Positions 1 to 4,665 of a DNA stretch of 7,286 bases are shown here, in pieces. How positions within the stretch are numbered: position 1 is the stretch's first letter; each line of letters opens with the position of its first letter. The DNA comes from Promethearchaeota archaeon (GTDB lineage Archaea; Asgardarchaeota; Lokiarchaeia; Sigynarchaeales; SOKP01). Below the pieces are notes generated by a model that was not told the DNA's origin, searched no databases, and saw nothing but the letters and a program-made list of their open reading frames with translations. Location of the stretch: contig DAOUUT010000191.1 in NCBI GenBank assembly GCA_030668025.1, positions 1 to 7,286 on the forward strand, given 5' to 3'. A program made the position numbers and the translations under genes.

Positions 1-89
1 AAATTATTTTAGAAATTAATTTATGGAATGATTTAGGAATTAGATCTTCTGAATTTATAGCAAATAATCTTAGTGATGTATTTAATTGA
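1..89 (+). CDS. 3' end of an unidentified protein gene (partial)
   Basis: An open frame enters from the left edge (first full codon at 3) and runs 28 codons to a TGA at 87-89. The tail reads as a mixed hydrophobic and polar helix-like stretch, for example LWNDLGIRSSEF, ending in SDVFN. It is too short to assign to a family. A T-run follows 25 bp after the stop, which fits the end of a transcription unit, so this gene is probably not cotranscribed with proC. Reality of the frame is supported only by its being open and by the well placed T-run. Confidence 0.5.
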   Translation, partial: IILEINLWNDLGIRSSEFIANNLSDVFN

Positions 90-114
90 ATATTATCTGA
101 GAAACCCCCTTAAG

Positions 115-121
115 TTTTTTT
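115..121 (+). terminator. T-run terminator after the left-edge gene
   Basis: Seven consecutive T follow the TGA at 87-89 by 25 bp, preceded by a C-rich patch at 105-109. Archaeal RNA polymerase terminates at plain T-runs without needing a hairpin, and I see no stem here. Inferred from position only. Confidence 0.45.
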
Positions 122-175
122 AAATAATCGTTCTATTTAATAATGTTATTTTGGTTACATTAATAAACTTAATTT

Positions 176-1000
176 ATGTACAATAAAAAATTAGGTATTA
201 TCGGTATTGGAAAAATCGGTTCTGCCTTATTAAAGAGATTAATTTCTACGAATACTCTTAATCAAAATGAAATTGTTATTTTTGATATAGATGAAGACAA
301 AAGAAATATACGCTCTAAGGAATTTAATGTTGAGATTGCTGAAAGCAATGTGGATTTAGTACGCTCATCCAAATTTGTTTTAATTGCTGTTATTCCTCAA
401 GTAATAGATATTGTTTTGCGTGAAATTGGACCAATAATTACAGAACAACAGACAATTATTTCTATAGCAGCGGGAATTTCTCTTACTCACATTAATAAAT
501 TTCTTAATAACCCAATAGGATTAATAAGAATTATGACAAACTCTCCAGCACTCATAGGTGCTGCAGCAACGGCAATAGCATACAACGAAAACATCAAAGA
601 TTATCAGATAGACTTTGTTAAAAACCTTTTTAATGCTGTCGGTATAGTAGTTGAATTAGATGAAACTCATTTAGATGCGGTTACAGGACTATCTGGAAGC
701 GGTCCCGCTTATATTTTTATTATTATTGAAGCATTAGCTGATGGTGGAGTGAAAATGGGATTACCTAGAGCCGTATCTCTAAAATTAGCTGCTCAAACTG
801 TTTTAGGTTCTGCAAAATTATTATTAGAAACAGGTAAACACCCCGGGGAACTGAAAGATATGGTAGCCACACCTGGAGGAACGACGATCACGGCGATACA
901 TGAAATTGAGTCGGCTAAATTGAGAGCAACCATGATTAGAGCTGTAGAATCTGCTACAATTAAATCAAAATCATTAAATTCTGCAAAAAATAAAAATTAA
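176..1000 (+). CDS. proC: Pyrroline-5-carboxylate reductase (ProC)
   Basis: This enzyme carries out the last step of proline synthesis: NAD(P)H-dependent reduction of 1-pyrroline-5-carboxylate to L-proline in the cytosol. The protein has 274 residues, normal for the family (about 265-280). The N-terminal Rossmann fold starts with G10-x-G12-xx-G15 (GIIGIGKIG, residues 7-15). Residues 99-103 (AGISL) and 118-125 (RIMTNSPA, where most homologues have RVMPNTPA) belong to the core. The C-terminal dimerisation and active-site domain carries AVTGLSGSGPAYIF (168-181) and the family signature from D228 (MVATPGGTTITAIHEIE). The ATG at 176 is the first in frame, with no Shine-Dalgarno in front of it, so a leaderless or short-leader message is likely. 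It runs convergently into pantoate kinase, with 5 bp between stop codons. No proA or proB lies next to it. Confidence 0.97.
   Translation: MYNKKLGIIGIGKIGSALLKRLISTNTLNQNEIVIFDIDEDKRNIRSKEFNVEIAESNVDLVRSSKFVLIAVIPQVIDIVLREIGPIITEQQTIISIAAGISLTHINKFLNNPIGLIRIMTNSPALIGAAATAIAYNENIKDYQIDFVKNLFNAVGIVVELDETHLDAVTGLSGSGPAYIFIIIEALADGGVKMGLPRAVSLKLAAQTVLGSAKLLLETGKHPGELKDMVATPGGTTITAIHEIESAKLRATMIRAVESATIKSKSLNSAKNKN
984..996 (-). terminator. Minus-strand T-run terminator of pantoate kinase, inside the proC 3' end
   Basis: Read on the minus strand, the last codons of proC give TTTTTATTTTTT starting about 10 nt after the pantoate kinase stop (1006-1008). A plain T-run is a sufficient archaeal terminator. 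In the other direction proC has only a short T5 run near 1022-1026. The two convergent genes therefore seem to share overlapping 3' ends. Confidence 0.4.
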
Positions 1001-1005
1001 TTGTT

Positions 1006-1959
1006 TTAAAAAGAGATTGTATTTTTGTTACTAATAGTTAAATTAAATATTAATATTTCTGGTTTATATGTATTTAATACCTCAATAACTTCGTTTTCTT
1101 TTCCTTCTTTGCAAAAAATATAAACTGAGCGCCCTAATTGATTCATACTGGCCCCTATGATATTTAATTTGTGTAAATCATTTAATAAATCCCTAATTCT
1201 ATCTAAATGTAAAATATTCAATATCTCTGACTCTTCTACAAATTGAAATGAAACCTTAATAAAATTTTTATAATTAGGCTCTAACATTAATTTATTCAAA
1301 GCAATCTTACCAGCTCGATTTATTTTTGAACTCAAACTTGCATCTGATAAGATAGATTTTGTTTGTATCGTTCCAAAAGAACCACAAATCACTAAAAGAT
1401 CATTAGGGATTTTTAAGCGTTCATAGGTGCAAGGATAGCCCGGTTCCTTTAAAATACAAAGACCTCTTCCTAATTGCCCACAAACGGTCCCTAATCCTGT
1501 TTTCTTTACAACTTCAGCAATATGTGCAATTTTTCCATTTTCCAAATTGCCTAAGTTTAGATTAAATAGTTGATTCAAACCAAAAATCGTTCCTAATGCA
1601 CCTGAGCCACTTGCGCCATATCCACATCCAACGGGTAAATCGAAAAAATGCTCGATTTTAACTTTAACGGGATCTTTTATCAATTTTTTAACATAATCAA
1701 AGATAAACCATGTTGTTTCTGCTTTTTTATCAAACTTTTCTTCATTAATATAAATTGTACAACAACTTTCTTTTCCCTTCTCTAAGTTTTCAAATGATAT
1801 TTCAGTTCTTCCTTTCCCATTTACGTTAAATCCGGCTCCCCGAGAACCAATTTGTTCAGGGTTGTTAATTTTGTTGCCATTTTTTTTATCTACAATCTCA
1901 AAAAAGCCAGAAATACGATGTGGAACTTTAACTGTAATTTTATTTGTTATATTAGCCAT
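1006..1959 (-). CDS. Pantoate kinase (archaeal PoK, GHMP family)
   Basis: Archaea make 4'-phosphopantothenate for coenzyme A through pantoate kinase plus phosphopantothenate synthetase, instead of bacterial PanC and PanK. This 317-residue protein matches pantoate kinase in length and motifs. Near the N terminus VPHRISGFFEI (12-22) is the substrate-side GHMP motif. PVGCGYGASGSGALG (109-123) is the ATP-binding glycine/serine loop. GTVCGQLGRG (157-166) is typical of the PoK subgroup, and GASMNQLGRSVY (269-280) is the third GHMP motif. The ATG at 1959 is chosen because the conserved N terminus begins within 12 residues of it. AAGGAA lies immediately upstream (1961-1966), too close for an ideal Shine-Dalgarno. 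The gene diverges from pyrH. The partner synthetase gene is not in the window. Other GHMP kinases (mevalonate, homoserine) fit the motifs less well. Confidence 0.92.
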   Translation of the reverse strand: MANITNKITVKVPHRISGFFEIVDKKNGNKINNPEQIGSRGAGFNVNGKGRTEISFENLEKGKESCCTIYINEEKFDKKAETTWFIFDYVKKLIKDPVKVKIEHFFDLPVGCGYGASGSGALGTIFGLNQLFNLNLGNLENGKIAHIAEVVKKTGLGTVCGQLGRGLCILKEPGYPCTYERLKIPNDLLVICGSFGTIQTKSILSDASLSSKINRAGKIALNKLMLEPNYKNFIKVSFQFVEESEILNILHLDRIRDLLNDLHKLNIIGASMNQLGRSVYIFCKEGKENEVIEVLNTYKPEILIFNLTISNKNTISF

Positions 1960-2034
1960 ATTCCTTGAATAATCAAATTTATCAATTCAATTATATACAT
2001 ATTATTAAAAAATAAAAATCAATTATATTTTATT
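1960..2034. promoter_or_regulatory. Divergent promoter region between pantoate kinase and pyrH
   Basis: This 75-bp, very AT-rich spacer must hold both promoters. The best TATA-like sequence is TTATATACAT at 1991-2000, whose minus-strand reading ATGTATATAA lies about 35 bp upstream of the pantoate kinase ATG, right for a short leader. For pyrH either the same near-symmetric box, 37-44 bp upstream of its ATG, or the A/T tract at 2001-2016 could serve. No operator-like dyad is evident. Confidence 0.5.
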
Positions 2035-2742
2035 ATGAATAAGAATATTGTGATAAAGATTGGGGGTTCTCTTTTATTTTCTGAAGGGAAAACGATAAAT
2101 TCTAAAAGAATTACTGAATTTTGCAATATAGTTAAAAACAATAAAGAATACGATTCCATTGTTATTGTATGTGGAGGAGGAATAATAGCGAGGGAATACA
2201 TTAATGTTATAAGAGATTTTACTCAGAATGAGGCTTTATGTGATTTGATTGGAATTGATATTTCGCGTATAAATTCTCGATTAATTATTTCCAATTTGAA
2301 AGAATTTGCTTACCCCCAAGTACCAAAATCAATTGAAGAGTTATCAATTGCTATTCTAACTCATAAAATTGTAGTAATGGGTGGTTTACAACTGGGTCAA
2401 TCCACAACTTCCGTAGCTATCGAAGTTGCAGAATATATAAATGCAAACAAGTTAATAATCCTCACAGATGTAGAAGGTATATTTGATAAAGATCCAAAAC
2501 TCTTTAAAGATGCAAAATTGATTAAAAATCTTTCTTATGATAAATTACGAGATATAATTTTACATTCATCTGGAGATAAGCAAGCAGCTGCGGGAGAGTA
2601 TAGGATTTTTGATGCTGTTTCTTTACAAATATTAAAAAGAAGTAAAATTCCAATAATGGTAATTTCCGGAAAAAAGTTAATTCAATTTAAAAAATTTTGG
2701 GATAATGAAAAAGAGATTATTGGTACTACTATATCAAACTAA
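2035..2742 (+). CDS. pyrH: UMP kinase (archaeal PyrH, amino acid kinase family)
   Basis: This enzyme phosphorylates UMP to UDP with ATP in pyrimidine nucleotide synthesis; family members are hexamers in the cytosol. The 235-residue length is typical of archaeal UMPK. KIGGSLL (8-14) is the N-terminal phosphate-binding lysine/glycine motif, and CGGGIIAREY (46-55) is the second glycine loop. DLIGIDISRINSRLI (70-84) corresponds to the archaeal D-IGI-TRLNA helix. VVMGGLQLGQSTTSVA (113-128) and TDVEGIFDKDPK (144-155) are the nucleotide-binding segments of this fold. The HGGGSFGH motif of isopentenyl phosphate kinase is absent, which argues against that paralogue. The ATG at 2035 has no Shine-Dalgarno, so it is probably leaderless. 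The gene ends directly before a run of eight T. A minus-strand frame over its 5' end is only a shadow. Confidence 0.93.
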   Translation: MNKNIVIKIGGSLLFSEGKTINSKRITEFCNIVKNNKEYDSIVIVCGGGIIAREYINVIRDFTQNEALCDLIGIDISRINSRLIISNLKEFAYPQVPKSIEELSIAILTHKIVVMGGLQLGQSTTSVAIEVAEYINANKLIILTDVEGIFDKDPKLFKDAKLIKNLSYDKLRDIILHSSGDKQAAAGEYRIFDAVSLQILKRSKIPIMVISGKKLIQFKKFWDNEKEIIGTTISN

Positions 2743-2744
2743 GA

Positions 2745-2752
2745 TTTTTTTT
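2745..2752 (+). terminator. T8 terminator of pyrH
   Basis: Eight consecutive T begin two bases after the pyrH stop codon (2740-2742), with a further T-rich stretch at 2761-2770. This is the cleanest T-run terminator in the window and suggests that the next small gene has its own promoter. Confidence 0.6.
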
Positions 2753-2822
2753 AATAAAATATTTTAATTTGCAACATTTTACTAACATAATTCTAAATAG
2801 TCAATATATAGATGATATAAAA

Positions 2823-3050
2823 ATGTCTCAAGCTTCATGGAAAGACCAAATTAAAAAGAAATGGGGACCACATGGTCATTGTCCAATATGCGGAAAAGCA
2901 ATGCCAACGGATAAACAGTTTTGCAGTCAAACTTGTCGAGATAATTATCACACCCACGAAAAAAAGAAAAAGAAAAAAGGAAGGGTTCAAATGATTTTTA
3001 TGTTCGGGATGATGGCAGTCCTTTTTGTATTTATGTTCCTTTTAGGATGA
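2823..3050 (+). CDS. Small tail-anchored zinc-ribbon protein (DUF2116-like)
   Basis: The 75-residue protein has a zinc-knuckle-like ribbon, C20-x2-C23 with CPICGKAMP and C34-x3-C38 in FCSQTC. A run of lysines (47-52) follows, then one hydrophobic segment (about 57-74, MIFMFGMMAVLFVFMFLLG) that reaches the C terminus. This is the layout of archaeal DUF2116-type Zn-ribbon proteins. The function is unknown; a cytosolic zinc domain held at the membrane by a C-terminal anchor is inferred. The frame is open back to an ATG at 2769, but the ATG at 2823 is preferred: the extra 18 residues do not resemble the ribbon, and the sequence from MSQASWKDQIKKKWGPHGHCP is the compact family-like start. Possible TATA-like sequence lies at 2791-2800, in front of a leaderless message. 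Confidence 0.75.
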   Translation: MSQASWKDQIKKKWGPHGHCPICGKAMPTDKQFCSQTCRDNYHTHEKKKKKKGRVQMIFMFGMMAVLFVFMFLLG

Positions 3051-3095
3051 TAATGCGAAAATCACCTCATCTTTAAAAAATTATTAATTCATTAC

Positions 3096-3105
3096 AAATA
3101 TATAA
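3096..3105 (+). promoter_or_regulatory. TATA box of the tRNA-Leu gene
   Basis: AAATATATAA, followed by G, lies 25-34 bp upstream of the first tRNA base at 3130. That is the expected distance for an archaeal TATA box driving a transcript that starts at or just before the mature 5' end. Confidence 0.65.
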
Positions 3106-3154
3106 GAGATAATAAAGAATTAAAATATAGCAGAGATAACCAAGCCAGGTCAAA

Positions 3155-3195
3155 GCAATAATTATTTCTAAATAAGGAATAATAAAGCGGCAACC
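3155..3195 (+). other. tRNA intron 1 (D arm, about position 22/23)
   Basis: This segment of about 41 nt separates the two halves of the D stem. It can fold into an 8-bp hairpin, ATTATTTC (3161-3168) with GGAATAAT (3176-3183), including one G-T pair. Because G3155 and G3196 are equivalent, 3156-3196 would give the same mature RNA. I could not draw a clean bulge-helix-bulge here, so the exact cut sites rest on the tRNA structure. A relaxed motif recognised by a broad-specificity splicing endonuclease would be needed. Confidence 0.7.
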
Positions 3196-3204
3196 GGTGA
3201 TGGA

Positions 3205-3244
3205 CATTTTCAAAAACCTTAATCTTTTGCGTTTTTGAACCACA
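3205..3244 (+). other. tRNA intron 2 (anticodon arm, about position 31/32)
   Basis: This segment of about 40 nt lies between the 5' strand of the anticodon stem and the intact anticodon loop. It folds into a perfect 9-bp hairpin, TTCAAAAAC (3209-3217) with GTTTTTGAA (3231-3239). Around it TGG (3201-3203) can pair with CCA (3240-3242), and TGA (3198-3200) with TCA (3246-3248), leaving a 3-nt bulge CAC (3243-3245). This resembles a relaxed bulge-helix-bulge splice site. Repeated AC makes 3204-3243 and 3206-3245 equivalent boundaries. The usual archaeal site, 37/38, is not used. Confidence 0.75.
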
Positions 3245-3308
3245 CTCAAGATCCATTGACATAGGTCTACAGGGGTTCAAATCCCCTTCTCTGCATCTTC
3301 TCTCTTCA

Positions 3309-3323
3309 AAATAAGTCTTATTT
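3309..3323. repeat. 15-bp palindrome between convergent tRNA-Leu and a minus-strand gene
   Basis: AAATAAG-T-CTTATTT is a perfect 7-bp dyad around one central base. The single-base centre is too tight for an RNA hairpin without losing pairs, so it looks more like a double-stranded protein site or a chance AT palindrome. T/C-rich sequence at 3296-3307, just after the tRNA, may act as the tRNA terminator. Confidence 0.4.
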
Positions 3324-3335
3324 CGACCTATTTAA

Positions 3336-3704
3336 TTATTTATCAGTATTGTTTGAGATTTCGTTTAATACTTCATTCAAGAATAAGATCAGCGTTTTTG
3401 CAATCTCACTTTCGTTTTCTACTGATTTTAAAAACAACAATAATAATACTGGGGCATTAAGATAAGAAGATGTCTTTTCAACAATAATTTTACTTAATAA
3501 TTTTCTTTGGACTCCGAATAACTGATGTGTAACAGATAACGCTTTCATTCCTTCAATTGTTGATGGGCTTCCTAAAGTTACATTTCCGATACCTCTGTTT
3601 TCCTGATCAGAGATAAGCAAGAGATAACTTTTTTGCAATTTAAAAAGCGATAAGTAAATCTTAATCTTATCAATCTCTTTAGTTTTTTCGATTAACGGTA
3701 TCAT
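3336..3704 (-). CDS. Hypothetical protein, possible PAC3/PAC4-type proteasome assembly chaperone
   Basis: The 122-residue soluble protein has no signal peptide or membrane segment. Its predicted layout is a strand (KIYLSLFKLQ, 14-23), a strand (KSYLLLISDQ, 25-34), then GIGNVTLGSPS (38-48), a helical middle with HQLFGVQRKLLSKIIVEKTSSYLN, a strand VLLLLFLKS (86-94) and a long C-terminal helix ending in NNTDK. This order resembles eukaryotic proteasome assembly chaperones 3 and 4: a short beta sheet, 'GNLALA-PS', an 'LLG' turn, a helix with a lysine, a 'VFVSYNL' strand and a terminal helix. The likeness is by eye and weak, so the function is tentative. The ATG at 3704 follows a TATA-like box at 3741-3749, and AGGA lies about 10 nt upstream. 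The gene sits just downstream of a decayed aldolase-family gene on the same strand and converges on tRNA-Leu. Confidence 0.6.
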   Translation of the reverse strand: MIPLIEKTKEIDKIKIYLSLFKLQKSYLLLISDQENRGIGNVTLGSPSTIEGMKALSVTHQLFGVQRKLLSKIIVEKTSSYLNAPVLLLLFLKSVENESEIAKTLILFLNEVLNEISNNTDK

Positions 3705-3740
3705 TTCTTATAAATCCTATTAATGATTTAATAAGTTTGC

Positions 3741-3749
3741 GTTTTATAG
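3741..3749 (-). promoter_or_regulatory. TATA-like box for the minus-strand gene ending at 3336
   Basis: On the minus strand CTATAAAAC, preceded by the purine-rich AAAAGGG as a possible BRE, lies 37-45 bp upstream of the ATG at 3704. That would place the transcript start near 3715-3720 and leave a short leader. The box overlaps the stop codon (3744-3746) of the pseudogene upstream. Confidence 0.45.
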
Positions 3750-4327
3750 CCCTTTTATGTTTGTTTCTTTAATGACTTCTCCTACTCCATTATTTTTGTG
3801 AACAATTAGATAAAGCTATTTCACAACTTTTGTAGAAATCTCCGCTTGAAATACATTTCTTCCTTAGGCAACTCTAGCACCTCCAACATCTATGGATTGC
3901 TTAGTTATTTCCAAAAGTTTTTTAATCCCTGCCTTAACACATCCCACGATAATTACGGGAGCCATACACCCCCTCATCTATATCGCTAAAAGAATTAGGG
4001 CGTCCCATCCAATTAGCTTTCACAACATCTGTTCATAGTTAAGCAAAGAACCTCACTGCTATTTTAACGCCCTCAATGCCGTGGTCGTTTTCGATATTTT
4101 CTCATATAGGATACATCATAACAAAAAGGGGCATTCCAAACTCTCGCCCAACACGCGATACTATACCTAAAAGCTATTTTATTTACTATTTCTCCTAAAC
4201 TTCTTTTAATTCCTTTAATAGGCCCTACAGTTAATCCATAGGGTATAGGGTCTATGATTGTCTTATTTGTTTCCCTTTTAAAAATTCGTTCTAATCTAAT
4301 TCTTTTGCCTATATAACCAGAAATCGA
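3744..4327 (-). pseudogene. Decayed 2-amino-3,7-dideoxy-D-threo-hept-6-ulosonate synthase gene (DhnA aldolase family, AroA')
   Basis: No intact ORF exists, but three minus-strand frames in order give a recognisable protein. Frame 1 (from 4327) reads GKRIRLERIFKRETNKTII, then GLTVGPIKGIK and GEIVNKIA, as in the N terminus of the archaeal enzyme. Frame 2 (from 4155) reads RVGREFGMPLFVMMYPI, stop, ENIENDHGIEGVKIAV, two more stops, then DVVKANWMGRPNSFSDI, which keeps the Schiff-base lysine region. Frame 3 (from 3962) reads APVIIVGCVKAGIKKLLEI and IDVGGARVA, stop, GRNVFQ, ending near EVIKETN before TAA at 3744-3746. Several stops look like GGA to TGA or GAA to TAA changes. The conserved MDHG is changed to IPYG, a large part between frames 1 and 2 is missing, and no start codon remains. 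The family condenses 6-deoxy-5-ketofructose phosphate with aspartate semialdehyde in archaeal aromatic amino acid synthesis. This copy cannot be functional. Confidence 0.85.
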
Positions 4328-4437
4328 TTATTCACCAATTAAACAATGAATTTATAATTTTATTTAAATTGAGAATTATATAATATTGCTTACAGCATTT
4401 TTTTAATTCTATTAAATAATTTAAATCTTTGAATATA
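4328..4437 (+). promoter_or_regulatory. AT-rich spacer with the promoter of a small zinc-ribbon gene
   Basis: No gene is seen here. ATTAAATAAT at 4411-4420 lies about 18-27 bp before the ATG at 4438, a fair TATA position for a leaderless message. A run of seven T at 4398-4404 precedes it. The former promoter of the pseudogene would also have been in this spacer, but nothing convincing remains. Confidence 0.35.
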
Positions 4438-4659
4438 ATGTCTTTATATAAACGCAAATCTACAAATAAAAAGAATAACGCGCTAACACGATGTTATAAC
4501 TGTAATAGTGAAATAATTGACACAAATCAGAAATATTGTGAAAATTGCAATGCAATTCTTAATCCTAACGATTTGAAATGGAGAAATAGTTTTATTGCTT
4601 TTATCTGTCTATTATGTTTAATTCCTTTTATTCTCGTGGTCGTTACTAATTTAATATGA
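4438..4659 (+). CDS. Small zinc-ribbon protein with C-terminal membrane anchor
   Basis: The 73-residue protein has a basic N terminus (KRKSTNKKNN), a zinc ribbon with C19-x2-C22 and C34-x2-C37 (CYNCN and CENCN), and one hydrophobic helix at about 51-72 reaching the C terminus. The function is unknown. By layout it parallels the protein at 2823-3050, but sequence and Cys spacing differ, so they are not close paralogues. An in-frame TTG lies 9 bp upstream (4429); the ATG at 4438 is preferred because it is the stronger codon and starts the basic segment. Its stop is only 6 bp from the stop of the convergent minus-strand gene. Alternatives such as a subunit of a membrane complex cannot be excluded. 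Confidence 0.7.
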   Translation: MSLYKRKSTNKKNNALTRCYNCNSEIIDTNQKYCENCNAILNPNDLKWRNSFIAFICLLCLIPFILVVVTNLI

Positions 4660-4665
4660 ATATTT

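Larger units (their letters stand above)
3130..3295 (+). tRNA. tRNA-Leu (anticodon CAA) interrupted by two introns
   Basis: The ends form a perfect 7-bp acceptor stem, GCAGAGA (3130-3136) with TCTCTGC (3288-3294), and the discriminator is A3295. The T arm is AGGGG-TTCAAAT-CCCCT (3271-3287). U8-A9 and the Leu-type D loop AAGCCAGGTCAAA sit at 3137-3154. The D stem pairs ACC (3139-3141) with GGT (3196-3198), so about 41 nt must be removed between them. The anticodon stem pairs ATGGA (3200-3204) with TCCAT (3252-3256), and its loop CTCAAGA (3245-3251) carries anticodon CAA, so about 40 nt are removed just before the loop. The variable arm GAC-ATAG-GTC (3258-3267) is Leu-like. The three exons (25, 9 and 51 nt) give an 85-nt tRNA, a normal length for archaeal tRNA-Leu. 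CCA is not encoded. A minus-strand ORF across it is a shadow. Confidence 0.88.

Noticed and set aside
2019..2201. Minus-strand 60-codon ORF over the 5' end of pyrH
   Set aside because: Shadow of the conserved pyrH frame.
2035..2742. Isopentenyl phosphate kinase or acetylglutamate kinase
   Set aside because: The HGGGSFGH motif is absent and the archaeal UMP kinase motifs are present.
2769..2822. Earlier ATG for the small zinc-ribbon gene
   Set aside because: The extra 18 residues do not fit the compact family layout, and the ATG at 2823 starts a typical sequence.
3092..3280. Minus-strand 62-codon ORF
   Set aside because: It lies opposite the tRNA-Leu gene, has no protein-like pattern, and the tRNA structure explains the sequence.
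3960..4140. UGA recoding (for example as Gly) instead of a pseudogene
   Set aside because: TAA stops, a 1-nt frameshift and a large deletion are also present, and TGA serves as the normal stop of two intact small genes here.
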